Counted from the stretch's first letter, positions 34,555 through 47,460 are shown. The stretch is 64,000 bases of DNA from Isoetes taiwanensis (GCA_021234155.1 JAJEKV010000084.1:868001-932000), one strand, 5' to 3'. The notes: generated by a model not told the origin, from the sequence alone. Numbers and translations are program-made.

Positions 34555-34780
34555 GAAGGGGGGAGGTATGTTACGAACATAGGCTAGGCCATAGGTCATA
34601 AGTCATATGTTCCATATATATGTTGGTTCCTAGATCATATAGGACCAATAAATCCAAGGATTAGAGGTTTAAGGGACAAGTGGCATAAGGAGATGCCAAG
34701 AGGCTACATGCATGCATGCATATGCGTGGTGGCATGCCACAAGAGTTGGTACCCTATATAAGAGATCAGGGATCTCAAGG
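34555..34780 (+). repeat. PPT and start of a truncated 3' LTR
   Basis: AAGGGGGGAGG is followed by TGTTACGAACATAGG at 34569, the pattern of a polypurine tract and LTR start for the plus-strand gypsy relic. The LTR has a TATATAAG box near 34754. It is cut short at about 34780 by another relic. Confidence 0.65.
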
Positions 34781-34784
34781 GAAG

Positions 34785-35142
34785 AACAAATGGCTATGGT
34801 AGTGGTGTAGGAGAAGTACTTCGCCCTACTCACTGTCATGACCATGTAATCTGGCAATCTAGCAACCTTGTTGTTCAGGTACTTGGCAATGTTGGGGACA
34901 TCACTCAAGGCTGCTTGGAGGGACAGCTTGGGAACAAAATATCATGTACAGGGGGGAAGCTGTACTAAGGATGGTCCTATCCTAGCTTGGAACTCAGTCA
35001 TGATTTCCATATATGATGGGGTTGCCTGCAAGGTGGCTTGGATGTCTATCTCCTTCTGGAAAACTTCAAAAATGGCATTGATGTCAGCCTCAGTGACATG
35101 AGCACTGGCGCCGTACCATCGCCTAAAATCTGTAGTTGCCAT
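34785..35142 (-). pseudogene. Relic of the MATTDFRRWY retroelement ORF
   Basis: Start MATTDFRRWY at 35142. It shares spacing and residues with the ORF at 14542-15048: (N/D)FxRWY, VF, D..ATL..TP.Y..IM, LPP, then RLPDYM against TMPDYM. The 3' end runs into the truncated LTR. This is a second copy of an undescribed gypsy gag/accessory domain. Confidence 0.6.
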
Positions 35143-35303
35143 TGATCGTGAGTGAATTGGACTAACAAACAGCTCTTGAAGCATTCATTCTAGGAACGAT
35201 TAGGAACGATTAGGAATTGCAATATGCAGTAGCGCGGGACTCAAGGAGTGGGGAACCCAGGGGGTTCACGGTTGCCAGATTCAACCTCTTCCATGGGGTT
35301 ATA

Positions 35304-35420
35304 ACAAACAGATCGGGGAAGAGACACTCAAAAATAAAATGCCATCTAGGTGCCACATCATTGTGATTTGCTCGAGAGAATCACGTGTGCCTATCAAGAG
35401 AATCACTATGATTCTCTCGC
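35304..35420 (+). repeat. Left arm of an inverted repeat spanning about 6 kb
   Basis: Reverse-complement similarity to 41228-41345: AACAAACAGATC, GGGAAGAG.CACT, AAAATAAAATGC, GGTGCCAC and CTCGAGAGAATCACGTG occur in matching order. The arms bracket hAT copy 2 and sequence around it. Confidence 0.7.
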
Positions 35421-36604
35421 ACGACCCCAAAGGTTCTCTCGAGAGAATTGTGTTGGCACCTCAGTTAAAACCAAGCCAATAAAGTGCGCATATATGGCAT
35501 ACGTCTCATATATGATAAAAAGTTATTTGAGCAGATATTTGGGGAGCTAAGTTTGGCCAGCTAAAAAAAAGACTGCAGGGATTCTTAGGGCTGGCCGATT
35601 CATCCAGTCCCCTTCCAGAAATCGTCATCGCCACTGCTGTGGAAAAGTCAGAATATCGGCCACAACTGTTGCTATTGCTACTGGCCAAAAACTGTTGTTG
35701 CTGTTGTGGAGCCTCGGAACAAATTGCTCGCCCTTTGCATATGGTCTCCTTACTTTTTTTTTGGGTTAAAGAAGAACAAGAGGCGTCCTTCCTTCGTCCA
35801 CTCCTAATCCGATTCCGTCTCCTCATTCCTTTGTTGTACTCTTGCTTCTATAATCTGCCGAAGGGCCCCAAAGAATTCGAAGCAAATTTACCATTTCTTC
35901 CTTCTCATGCACAATCCACCCAATCCGTGCTCCATAGTTAAAGGCTCGGTCTGCACGTACTCCAAAAATATGATATCTATTTTTCGTATAATCAATGTGT
36001 TGACAGCGTAGCACCCACTTCAGCTAGTCCTCCTTCCAATTCAAATCCAACGCTTGGATCACCATACAGTTTTGCAAGGGGGCCATAAATTGCCTCGAAT
36101 TCATCCATTTTTATACGCTTGGATGGTGGTAGTAGACTATCCTCATCCCCATCAAGGAGCTCAGAGAGCTTACGCTTTGATGTGGAGCCAGGTGTTGCAG
36201 AACCCATGAGGAGCTTATGCTTTGCTATTGTTGTGGAGCCAACAGTCGTAGAACCCATCAAGAATTCCAGTTTTAGAATGCTAAGAATAAGCGTAGAAGC
36301 ATTGGCATTTTATAGCATCCATTCAGCACACAAATAAAGGGCTGTCCTTCCAATTGTCAATCAAAATAAATTAAATGTACCACAATATCCTACTAGATCC
36401 AATCTAAAATTTAAGTTAGATGTACCGGCAATATTCTACCAGATCTCAATGATTGCTTCACTAATCAAGAAAGGTTATATATAGTTATTATTCAAGAGAA
36501 CGTGCAAAAAAAAAATGGCCACAAATTTGCCAAGAAGGAATGTGGCTGTAAACTTGCTCATTCTTTGCTTAAGAAAGCTTAGATGGATTGATTGAGCAAC
36601 GGGA
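35421..36604. other. No recognised gene; one basic-motif ORF
   Basis: A minus-strand frame at 35992-36261 (89 codons) contains SKRKLSELL and PPSKRIKMDEF, a possible bipartite nuclear localisation signal, then a short frame at 35823-36014. I do not recognise the family, and it may be a gene fragment. The rest is unassigned. Confidence 0.4.
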
Positions 36605-36875
36605 GTCACGTGCAGGGAAAATTTTAAGACCCCAAAATTTCTTTACCCTCAGAATAGACATGCCTATTTACTTGGTGTAGAGCACTTTGACCCTTTGTAC
36701 TTCTGGCGAATCTTTCAAAATAATCTACTAAAAAGTTTATATAGATATGGCGAAAGTTTTATAAGTATTTAGTGCTCGGGATTTTCGTTTGGCGATTTAA
36801 AATTAAGATCATATCCAATAGAATGATTATATATTGCTGATTTTTGGCATTTCCTGGACAAAATTTTTCAAGTTC

Positions 36876-37299
36876 ACACATGACTGGTTGTTTTCCCTTT
36901 CTCAGGTTTCACTAACAAGTCAACAACTGCTTTTGGCAATTTACCCAAGTACCTGGACAGAGTTACAAGGCCAGGCTTTTCATCTAGCAGCAGGATGGTT
37001 GCTTTGGACTATCTGGAAAAGACGAAGATTGGTAATCTTCAAAGGTCTGGATGTGGCAGATAATCGTGTTCTCCAAGAAGCTCAAGGTTACATTGTAAAG
37101 GCGTATCATTGTTCTTCACTTGCCCCTCGCAAGAGGCGATTGTTTTTTGAGGAGTTTTTGGATGTGCACTCTTATGCTTAGGCAGGTTGCTTCACTCGGT
37201 GGGTCTCCGCTTATCCGCTGAGATTTTATTCCTGTCTCTGCATTTATACTTGTATTTGACTCTTTGATTGAATAAAGTCTGACGTCCTTCAACAAAACA
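36876..37299 (+). mobile_element. 5'-truncated LINE inserted in hAT copy 2
   Basis: The insertion splits hAT sequence and duplicates TTTTTCAAGTTC (about 36864-36875 and 37301-37312), a 12-13 bp duplication typical of L1-type insertion. The coding part (to the stop at 37181) reads AAGWLLWTIWKRRRLVIFKG, the C-terminal zf-RVT-like end of plant L1 ORF2. The 3' UTR ends GAATAAAGTCTGACGTCCTTC, shared with the LINE tail at about 3070. Confidence 0.85.
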
Positions 37300-37363
37300 T
37301 TTTTTCAAGTTCGAAGTGCATAAAGTAGCACAAAGCTTTTACAACAGCATAAAAGAAAATATA

Positions 37364-39339
37364 TCATCCCAATGACCATACATTATCCTCTTCATCAACA
37401 TGGTTTGTACATTCTCCACTCTCTTTTGCTGTAACCATAGGTGTTTTGGTTGTAGTTGCATTCTCTCTTATAAGCATGGAAGCCCCTCGACGCTTACAAT
37501 CTTCATTCCAAAGCTCAAATGCCCTTTCGTAAGGGAAGCTATCCAACTTATGGCTTGAACTATAAAATCTTAAAGTCAAATCCAAGTTGTTGTCAAGTCG
37601 ATTTCATAATTTATTCTTGATGAAACTCATGTTGCTGAAACATCGCTCATCTTCTACACTTCCAAGTATCATACACAAGCACAAATCAGCCAGTTTAAAA
37701 TATTCTGAGATTGCCACTTTCAAAACATTGTTTGAATTCAGCTTCTGCCATAAACGTGTGACAGCTCCAAAGTCTTGTGGATCTTTCAATTGTGGATATT
37801 GTTGATACATAGTGCGGCCAAATACTTTGGCTTGTCCTTTCAACATCTCCCAATCAAGTAAACCCTCTATCTTTTCTGAACCAATATACTTTGGGCAGCA
37901 AAAGCTTGCTCTAATTACTTCCATCTTTTTACTAAAATTCTGTCCAACAGCCTCAACACTTTGAATATTGTTCCAAAAATGTGGGAAGACAACACCTAAA
38001 GCATCAAGAACATCCCTTGGTGGAAATCGTGTCCTCAGCTCACTTACTAGAGCGGACAGCAAACTCCTTGAAAGCGGACAGCCTTTGTGGACTCTTGCAA
38101 AAAAACTTATATGATGCATGAACAAGAAACTCAACTCTACTCACGTTTTGTGAATTAGAGAGCGTTTTGTAGGCTAAGTTTGTCCTATGAGACATGCAGT
38201 GTATAACATTCATGTAAGGAGCCAAATTGTCTTGAAGTCTTATGCCCAAACCTGTTCTCTTTCCTTGCATGACGGTAGCGCCATCTGCTCCAAAGCATAT
38301 CATCTTCTTATCAAGATCAAGTGGCGACAATCCAGTAACATTATCCAAGCATTCTTTTACCACATTAAACAAAGTTTCTGCCATAGAATCAGTGCCAAGC
38401 TTCCGGATTGCTAAAAAATAAGAGACACGTTGAAAATTGACAACATTATAAAGATGCATTACCATCCAAGAAGTGTTGTCTACTGCTTTGACTTCATCTA
38501 ATGATAAGGATAAGAAAGTAGAGGCCTTTACCACATTTTGAAGTTCAAGTTTTAGAACTTCACCCAAGCTCCCAACCAGCAGTCTCACTCCAATGTCTCA
38601 TAGGGCAGCCACGAATTTTTCCTGCCAAGAACAGATCTAACATGCAAGGGTAGTCACCCATTGGTTTTCCTTTAGACAACAAATGGAATATAACCCGCAT
38701 TTGAACAACCTTTGCATCAAACGATTTTGTATCAGCTCTAGAAAAGATGGAATGAATAGGAGTGGTCTTTCTTGCAATTTGTTCTACCAGCAACAAATTT
38801 TTCTCATAGCCTTTTAAAAACTTCATGTGCTTATTTTTTGGATCATATGTGATATGCTCTACAAGCTTCCCATCTATTCCTTTCACCATTTGTGATAATT
38901 TACCATGATGCTTAACAATGGTATCTTACTTGCATTGAAAACGGATAGTTCTATTCAAAGCATGTGTGCATACTTTACACTTCACCCACTCTACACCAAC
39001 TGCATCAATAAGCTGTTCAATGTAAGGGAACTCTTCTAACCACTCAATTCTAAATGTGCGACCAATAACAAATGCATTTTTCAATTTCTTCCTTTGATTG
39101 GACTTATTTGAATCATCCCCATCATTCAATCCCCTCTTTTGACCAGATTTAACTGAACCAATATCTTCATTAGAATCACCTTTGTCATTAGAGTCGTCAT
39201 CATCCTCGACATATTGGCTCTCATCAAAATAACTGCCTTCATCTTCTTCATCGGTACTTATTTGTATATTCTCATCACAAAATGCATCCTTACTCTTGCT
39301 TGAGAAGTCATGCAAGGTCCATTGTCGTTGAGGAGCCAT
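37364..39339 (-). pseudogene. hAT transposase, copy 2, internally deleted
   Basis: Start MAPQRQWTLHDFSSKSK at 39339. A premature stop (TAC to TAA) lies near 38928, inside the zinc-binding segment that is intact in copy 1. The region of about 22231-22905 in copy 1 is missing at about 38050. It retains about 107 bp near the 3' end (37449-37555, RAFELWNEDCKRRG) that copy 1 lost. The C-terminal dimerisation motif SVEDERCFSNMSF is present. Confidence 0.9.
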
Positions 39340-40789
39340 GGATAATCTACAATAGAGACAAAAAGATATTTATCAAACCGAGAAGGTTGGACTACCACAT
39401 CAAGAACATAGCTTGCACTTTGCATGTTTTTCCAATTTTAAAAGACTAAAATTTAATATTTATATTATCAACACAAATATTATGGTACAAGATGCATGCA
39501 TCCCATCTAAAAGGGTAATGCAACCCCTAATTTGTGATCAAGATTCCTTCTACAGTAACAATAGCATGCATGTATAAACAGGTTCACAATAGATATGGTG
39601 CACAAAGAGCTCGAGATACTAATGCTAATATGGAGAGACCTATGCATTCACACGTGACTTGGAGTTTTCATTTCTTACAAGTTACAAGCTTTACTTTAAA
39701 TGTCATTACAATCTCCTTACAAGATCTACTTTAAATACAATAAAATAAGAGCTACATTAAATGGTGGGCTCACGATATCCAACTTCTACTTTGTTTTGAA
39801 GAAGGCACATCAATAGTAAATATCCTTACAAGGCTACAATAGTCTAATGCATTAATGGTTCTATATAAAATGGTAAATAAATAAGGTAACTTTACCATTT
39901 CTATGGCTCAAGCACATCGTTTTCTAAACGTCTTAATCACCTCATTCCCTACACGATTCTTACAAGCTTTATCCAAAAAAAAAAAGCCTAAGAGCAATAA
40001 AAAATGGACAATGATTTCTATGGCACGTCTTCTCATACATATCTAGGTCACGTATATGCTTGTAAGCTATATTCTAATGCACAAAGAGCAAAAGACTATA
40101 TAAAAAATGGTAAATCGATGGGAATACCTTACCACTTTCAGCTTTTATAGAGACAAATCGGATCAGAAAAGGAGCTTCTGAATATATCGTTTTTGAGGAG
40201 GTCACATCATTCCTTGTGAGCATATAACCAATCAGTTTCTGCAGCATTCCCTTACATGGATTCCTGCAAGTCAAAACAGATAAACATTATTATATCTTTT
40301 GGTGATGCGATAGGAATAGCAAGCAAGACGTTTTTGCATATGCCTTTACCCTAACGTCAAGAGCACATAAAAATTTGGCGAATCCCTTTTTAAAACACTC
40401 CCCTGCTTCTATATCTATGGCGAAATAAGCATATGACTGAACTCCAACTCTGCTTGGCGATGCGGCGATTCCTCTTTGCTCCTAGGGCAGATAGAATTCC
40501 AAAAATGCGAAACCATAGTGCGGGAAAATAAGTCCAGTTTTATGTTTGGCGATTTTTATTTTTTTTCATAGACGAGAGGTCATTAAAAATTCGCCAAGGT
40601 TTTTTTACAAAAACCCAAAAAAATCGCCTTTTTACGAAAATTCGCCTTTAAAATTTTCGATGGTCACGTGGCTATGCTCCTCCTCAATAAATATTAACTA
40701 TGAAAATACAAAAAATGTTCCTCAATAATATTTTTTGACACTTGGCGTGCATGCACTGAAGCATCAAAGAATCTCGAAGAATGGAATCA

Positions 40790-41110
40790 AAGTGTATGCA
40801 TTATATATGGTTTGATAACGCATGTCTTATATGCCATATATAACATATATCTCATATGCCATAAGTCAGACATATGTCACATATGCTATATATGATATAT
40901 GTCTCATGCCATATATAACATACGTCTCGTATGCCATAAGTCAGACATTGTCTCATGTGCCGTAAGTCAGACATATGCCATATATAGCATATATTTCATA
41001 TGCCATAAGTCAAACAAATTCACATAGTTTATGTAATGTCATATATGACATATGTCACCTCGTATATATAATGTCAAATATATGGCATATGTCACATCTT
41101 ATAATGTCAG
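40790..41110. repeat. Degenerate short tandem/palindromic AT-rich repeat
   Basis: Repeated phrases CATATGCCATAAGTCAGACATATG, split by CATATATAACATA and TATATGATATATGTC, recur about every 50-60 bp. Many CATATG and ATATAT palindromes could form cruciforms. It lies inside the right arm of the inverted repeat. A scrap of the same motif is at 35490-35515. Confidence 0.7.
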
Positions 41111-41227
41111 GTGATATAAGATACTAGAAACTATGCCAAGTGTAGCTGGGCATGAACTAGGCATTGTAAGTGATGCATTGGATCAAATGTTAAATTAAGC
41201 AACATTTACAAAATTACACAATGAAAA

Positions 41228-41345
41228 GCACTCGACCACCTTTCGCCTTTGAGAGAATCACGTGATTCTCTCGAGCGAATCACAGTGACGTGGCACCGAG
41301 ATCGCATTTTATTTTTAGTGGCTCTTCCCTGGATCTGTTGTTCTG
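41228..41345 (-). repeat. Right arm of the inverted repeat spanning about 6 kb
   Basis: Reverse complement of 35304-35420 (see there). A further copy of the palindromic CTCGAGAGAATCAC motif is at 41460-41515. Confidence 0.7.
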
Positions 41346-41515
41346 CGCACCTGCAAATTCGGTAGGTCCAACTCAGCATGGGTCTGGCTCCATTTTCCTC
41401 TAGATTCGAACCTTCTGATGTGACATTTAATGGAATCTTTTAGACACTTCTACCAAAATGTGATTATCTCGAGAGAATCACAAAGGACACGTGATTCTCT
41501 CGAGCTAATCATAAA

Positions 41516-43410
41516 GATTCTCCACTATCTCCAAGCGCGACTTTTGGAGATAGTCCTTTCTGCCATTTAGTTTAGTGAGAAATTCTCGATTCCACCAACA
41601 CGCAAATGATGAAAGTTCATGCCAGCTCTTCTTGATACTAGATTGAGAAGTAGAGATGGAGCAGAGCCTAGGAATAAAGATTGTCAGATCTATACTACAT
41701 GCATTGGGTCTTGTACATACATCTAACCATGAATCACATGGTTAACCCTAAGTTCCATAGTTAAACTCTAAGTTCCAAAGAAAAAACATTATGCCAAATG
41801 AATTTTGATGGTTTATTGTATATACAGTAAATTAGGGTGAAGGTTTGACGGTGCAATAGTTTTGATCCAAATGTTATTTAAATATGGCAATTCCCAGAGA
41901 TGGTGGAGACTCAATCCACGAGTCTCTCGCCAGTTGAACTGAGCCTAAGCGGCCAGATCTAGCCTTATATATTAATATGTAACTATACAGAACCACCTTA
42001 CGCCCCGAACGGACCAAAAAAAAAATTTGAACCCAAGCACACCCATAATATTTATAAAATTACTTTGGATGCCCCCATGGAATAGATCGTTACATATTGA
42101 AATGCATCTACGCCGTTTGTATGAAAAATGATAAGGTGGCATAATTGAGGCCATTATATCCCTATAGGGTGCATGCACGGGCATGCATGTGGGGCTTCTC
42201 CACATCTTCACACTGTAGGATTGGAAGAGCAATTTAATCTTGGCCTTCGAAAATAGGTTGGAAGATGCTACAAAGATGCAATAATTGGGGTACCCGTGAG
42301 CATTTAATGGTGCTGATGAGACGGCCGTCATAATATAATTCGTACAAGAAATTTCCCCTTTATTCTAGATTTTTGTCTATCAAATTGTACCGGCGCATTA
42401 CTCTTCTCTCTGTTTCGCAACAACCAGCTGCCATAGCCAAGCTTCTGCAATCGAATTCTTCACTGCATCTTCGACATTGCGTCTCTGCTCCAAAATCAGC
42501 TCGGGTTTGCATTTCAAGGCTGCCAATAGCAAGCTGGGCACGCTAACTTGTCGAGGATCTTCTTATAAGGTTAGCGGATCATCATAGCCTCTGTTTATGC
42601 TATGCTTTCAGACCCCACATCCTTTTTTATCTGCCTTGCTTCCATTTGGGTTGAGCTTATAACAATAGACGATTTTTCTGTATCTATCTAGGTTTTTTTC
42701 AGCATTTATTTCATTGTTACAAGTTTGCAATGTCCTTAATCTTGAATCCGATGATGCCTATCGTTGAATCCCCTTCTCAGTGAAATTGTGGAGGACATGA
42801 ATCCAGCATCGGCTTCTCTCTACTTGAAACACTCATCGTCTAATGATGTGATTTGATGGAATAAAGAATTATGAATTGGACAGGATGCAAGCACTTCTCC
42901 AAGCGTGTCCACTCTGTGCAACCCTGGATATATTTATTCAAATTCTAATCTGCAACCTGGAAATGCATTTTGAATCCCTAAAATCAGGGATAGTTTTTTG
43001 GGTATCTGCTAAGGATTTCAAAGGGTCGGGTTAGTGCAAGATTCAGGAAGTATAAGCATCCATACTTCGGGAACAGGTCAGTCCTTTTTGCTAGATTTCA
43101 TACCTTCTTCTACGTGCCTTTTCAGTTACAGGAAGTTGTTTTCCTTTGTTCCAGAACCGAAATGGAAAGAGAAACTAGCAAAAGCTGATGAGTGAATTAC
43201 ACAGATGACATTACAGGTATTTTCTATTTACCTAGGTGAATTTAAGTTGCAGTCTGTTACAGTTGTCGATGGCCATAATGGCCTACAAACAAAGCTTCCC
43301 CAGTTGCTTCATGAGTCTAAAGTGGTTGCTTCATGAGTCTGAAGTATAGAGACCTTGCGAGGAGGACGTAAGTGTTTAAGTGTAGGTGCATGTAGAAGCG
43401 CAGGTATGGT
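41516..43410. other. No gene recognised
   Basis: Sequence around 42360-42560 (short CT-rich runs, then GATCTTCTTATAAGGTTAGC) looks like a 5' UTR with a splice donor, but I cannot read a protein from it. Confidence 0.4.
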
Positions 43411-43565
43411 TCATATGTAACACAAGTTTACATTGTGGCTATCATTGTTCTCATCATTTTGATGTACTGTATGAATGCAAGAAAGGATAGCAGAGAAGGG
43501 TTGAAGTGCTATATGTTAAACTGCATTTGAAAAATAGGATTTGAAGACAGCTTAAAGATAAGGAT
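43411..43565 (+). repeat. Dispersed direct repeat, first copy
   Basis: Shares with 44630-44792 the phrases TTCATATGT.ACACAAGTTTA, CATTGTTCTCAT, TGTATGAATGC.AGAAAGG, GAAGTGCTATATGTTAAA and GGGATTTGA-like text. The two copies bracket the casein kinase exon. Confidence 0.75.
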
Positions 43566-44130
43566 CCTTTGTATTCGTATTTTTTAGATCGTGATTATTC
43601 CTGGGGCAAATGAGCACCAAATAATCTTTTAATTTAGATTAGACAGTTTTTCTGTGGTTTATGCGGAAGATCTTATTATGACATTCCAAAAGGGGAAATA
43701 AGTTTTTTCCCCTTGCTTGACTATGATTATTTTCAATGTGGCCACCAATTGTAGAATTTCCTGATAAAATGTTTTAAAACCAGAAATGTTTTCTGATGGA
43801 TTATCTTGAAGACCATATTGTTTTGTGCTTATCAAAATGCAAGCTCTTAGAGGCTGTGGTAAGAATGTTGCCAATGGAAAAATATGCAGTTCTAGTAGGG
43901 TTTCTTTTCTCCTTAGAAGTACCTTGGCTTTAGATGCTAAGATACGATGCAAGCTTCAGTTGGAAACTAAAATAACATTTCAGTCGGATGTTGCATGCAT
44001 GGAAGATTTTTGTTCCAAGAGATTGTCGGTCACACAGATCTCATATTGAAAGCATGAGGCAGATCGTTTCCCTTTTCATGTCTCAGCAAATATTTAATGA
44101 GGAGCTTATAGATTATGCATTTGTATGCAG

Positions 44131-44257
44131 TTCTTCTCTATTCCGGGAAGACTACAATATTCTGATACTTGATCTATTGGGTCCTAGACTTGAAGACATA
44201 TTTAGCTTCTGTAACAGGAGATTCTCTCTAAAGACTGTCCTCATGTTGGTGGATCAG
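44131..44257 (+). pseudogene. Single exon of a casein kinase 1-like protein kinase
   Basis: Between an acceptor-like TTTGTATGCAG and a donor CAG/GTGGTA, the frame reads [38 protein letters not shown]. This corresponds to kinase subdomain V and alpha-D/E of plant CK1 (usual text [27 protein letters not shown]). The exon boundary after DQ fits plant CKL genes as I recall them. The preceding exon (ATP-binding loop) and the next exon (HRDIKPDNF catalytic loop) are not found nearby, so it is an orphan exon. S to R in GPSLED and A to V in LADQ also depart from the family. Confidence 0.75.
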
Positions 44258-44629
44258 GTGGTATTTCGTATTTATTTTACCATCTAAAAGTAATTATGTG
44301 CACCTTTTCTGTACATTTAACTTTCTGTTGTCTGCGACAGAAGGTCTGAGAATACTAACAATAGAGTTCAAAACATGTTGATCCATCTACTTCAATCTTT
44401 TGAAATATTGGACTCTTGCTGGAGCCATGGCAGGATAGCATTAGTATTCATGCATCAATGATGTGCGCCATCATGTTATGTGCTTCTCCACAATAGGCAT
44501 AAGTAAGTATGTTGATAAATACTTTATTCATTAAGAGTGGAAAACCCTGTTATACTCTTTCATGAAGGTTATGCTTCAGCTATGAACACTATAGTACCAT
44601 GTTGGCTGTTGCATATAGAAGATGTACAA

Positions 44630-44792
44630 GTATGATTCATATGTTACACAAGTTTATATCGTGGAAGCCTTAAACATCTACCATTGTTCTCATTATACTG
44701 TATGAATGCTAGAAAGGGTAGTAGAGAAGGTTTGAAGTGCTATATGTTAAATTGCATGTGGAAAATGGGATTTGAGGCAGCTTCAAGATAGA
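44630..44792 (+). repeat. Dispersed direct repeat, second copy
   Basis: Diverged copy of 43411-43565 with small indels. Confidence 0.75.
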
Positions 44793-44798
44793 GCAGAA

Positions 44799-44812
<14 letters not shown>

Positions 44813-44831
<19 letters not shown>

Positions 44832-45130
44832 TTTGAAGAAACGGAGGTACCACTTTTTTATTTTCTGAAATAAGAGTAGCACAGGAGGAGATTACTATAG
44901 GAGCTCACACCTCAACTTCTTCATCTCCCCCAGGCATGCTTATTTAAACTCCTAATGAGTCAGATGGGAAATACATACACCAAAATACTCCTGAACAGCC
45001 CTTGATGAAGTAGGAAAAGTAAACAAGAACACGAATCCTGTTTTGAAGTTGCTCGAAGTAACTGCGGCAAATGATCCTTAATGACATCGAGAAGGCATCT
45101 GCCTCGATATCTGCCAGACCACTCAAGCAT
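44813..45130 (-). mobile_element. Possible poly(A)-tailed retroposon
   Basis: On the minus strand a segment ends GTGGTACCTCCGTTTCTTC followed by about 22 A and then (TA)n, as in a LINE, SINE or processed copy tail. The body has a 60-codon frame (44944-45126) with no known domain. A clear target-site duplication was not found. Confidence 0.35.
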
Positions 45131-47460
45131 ATTAGTACTTGAGTTTTTACTTAAGCATCAGCACTTAAGTATTTAAAATGCTCAAGCTTATCAGTACTTG
45201 AGCACCAATGGGCATATCAGTACCCTGGTAAAAATGTTCAAGTTAGAACATCTAACAATCCCTAGCTGTGCATAATGTCACGTTGTGGCATGTAGACCAA
45301 TCAGCCCCACTGAATTCGCTGCCCCTCCTGCAGAAAAGATAAGCCAGCTTCCTCTTGGAATATCAGACCCTAGTAACTAGAATGCTGCATTGTGGGGATT
45401 ATGTAATCATTCTGGTGCACTACGAGAAGCCCAAGAATGCCTTCAACACAAAACTTCACTGCCTTATCTCTTAATCTACTTTACCAATGAACTAATTCTT
45501 CCCGCTAGCAAGGAAAAGGGAGCAAAATAGACACAAAGGGCTTACTTTTCTATTACAGCTTATGGTATTCCCTGCCTCAAGTTACCAGTCTAAAGAACTT
45601 CACAAATTTGATACATCCTCTTTCTTTGCCTTGCTGTATGCATCTATAGAAAGGAGCCACGTTAGTGGCTGCTAAAGAAGCGATCCGTTCTACACCTTAT
45701 AGGCCAGCATCCCAATTGGGCCATACCTTTTCAGTGTGTCAATGAGACATAGAGCATACTACCAAAGAAAGAATACCTGGTGCATCACATTAAGGCCGCC
45801 TGAAGAAAAATAAACCGGCACCGTAGACAGATATGAAATGCTGCTGATAGAAGAAATAAACCTCTTCGGCCCTGCTAGCATCCAACGTTGAAAAAAAGGA
45901 GCATGAATCCGCTGTACTGGGGCGACCTAGAGCACAGGCGGCCGCCTGCCCTAGCCGCTCTGTAGCAGCGCCTTCACGTGGCCGCCCATAATCCCCAGGA
46001 CGCTACATTTGATCCACCGTAGCAGAAAAATATTAATCATAGATTGGGACCACGTAATATACATTACCTTAGGCTTTCCTATAGTTGCATATGGAAGCAT
46101 CAATTTAGTCTCTTCTATAATTGCATCTTGAAGCATCAATTTTCTCAATGAATTAACCACGCGGGCAAAACAATAGCCTGACAATGTTGTGAACCACACG
46201 ATGAGGCTACATGAAATACGGCCACTTTTGTTTGAATATTGACACCCACATTTAAGTATATATTACCCCAACAATAAACATAACATGGTCTATAAAATTT
46301 AGGTGTGTATAAGCATTTATCCTTTCCATCCAGAATAAGACTAACAAAGCACCTTTGAGCAATGCAGCTTGAGGGCATAGTACAAATCAAAATCTCACTT
46401 ATATGAAATGCTGATGGATTTTCGAGTAATCTGCAAATTCATATGGAATCTAGTGACAAATTCTTGAGAATCTGATATAATATTTGTGCATAATCTAATC
46501 CAAGAAAAAGGCATATCCATACTATATATAGGCAAATCCTCTGGGCTACAGTCCTCAAAATAGTTATATTTAGCTTCATACAAGCCCTACATAGGCCCTA
46601 CAACTTACCTGGTGATTGTCCCCTTTTTAGACCTTTATGGATTGTGCCCAAGAAGCGTTGACTAAGCAACTATTAGATCTTCCATAGATTTTGGCTTGAA
46701 TTGTTATAGTGGTTGAATCCACTTTTTCTAAATGGGATGCAACGAGTTAAAAGCAGCCACATATGGGATTGAGAAGGTTTAAAAGAGACGAATACTTGGT
46801 ATTGATTTTGTTGCCTCTAACATTAGGGATTTTGTTTATTGTGTTGTTCATTCAGTAGGATGATGTGCTTATTTTGACGTGACTCTACATGTAGGTTATT
46901 ATTGAAAGCCAGTTTCTATTCTACGATAGCCAATAATTTAAACAAGATACACATTCAATGCATTGTAATTATTCATGGCTAGCAATTATTTTGGTGGCTC
47001 TATCTTTGTGCATGGCACATACAATATGAGAACCTTTATGGAGTATTATATGATCTCTTGATGATTCTATTGTAACCTTCATGTAGAAACTCTATCAAAA
47101 TCATGCTAATTTTTATCGAATGTCATATGGAGACTCTATCAAAGCCATGTTTAGCTATATGAAATGTTAATGGATTTTCAAGTAATCTGCAAATCTTTAT
47201 GGAATCTGACAAATTTTTGAGTTCTTGCACAATCTAACACACTGTCTATAATCCTCAAACTAGATACATTCAACTTGAAATAATCTTCCTGCATAAACTA
47301 ACACACTATCTATAATCCTCAGACTAGATACATTCAACTTCGTGCAGGACCTACATAGTACAAATACTTGTATAAATATAAATATGTGTTATAACAATAT
47401 ATTAATATTGCACATTAAATCATTGTACATGGCATCCCACATATTAAAAAATTAAACCAT
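45131..47460. other. No gene recognised; internal sequence duplications
   Basis: About 80 bp at 46400-46480 recurs in diverged form at 47155-47235 (ATATGAAATG, TGATGGATTTTC, AGTAATCTGCAAAT, ATGGAATCT). A unit of about 66 bp is tandemly doubled at about 47225-47340 (AACACACT.TCTATAATCCTCA.ACTAGATACATTCAACTT). No coding signal. Confidence 0.5.

Larger units (their letters stand above)
36613..40662 (-). mobile_element. hAT transposon copy 2
   Basis: Same ends as copy 1 (CAGGGAAAATTTTAAG ... AAAATTTTCGATG), with its own perfect 8-bp duplication GTCACGTG (36605-36612 and 40663-40670). It therefore transposed independently. It has lost about 680 bp of the middle of the transposase (junction near 38050) and carries a LINE insertion. 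Outside those events it is almost identical to copy 1. Confidence 0.95.

Noticed and set aside
40790-41110. Centromeric satellite
   Set aside because: Too short and irregular. It looks like degenerate AT-rich repeat inside the inverted-repeat arm.
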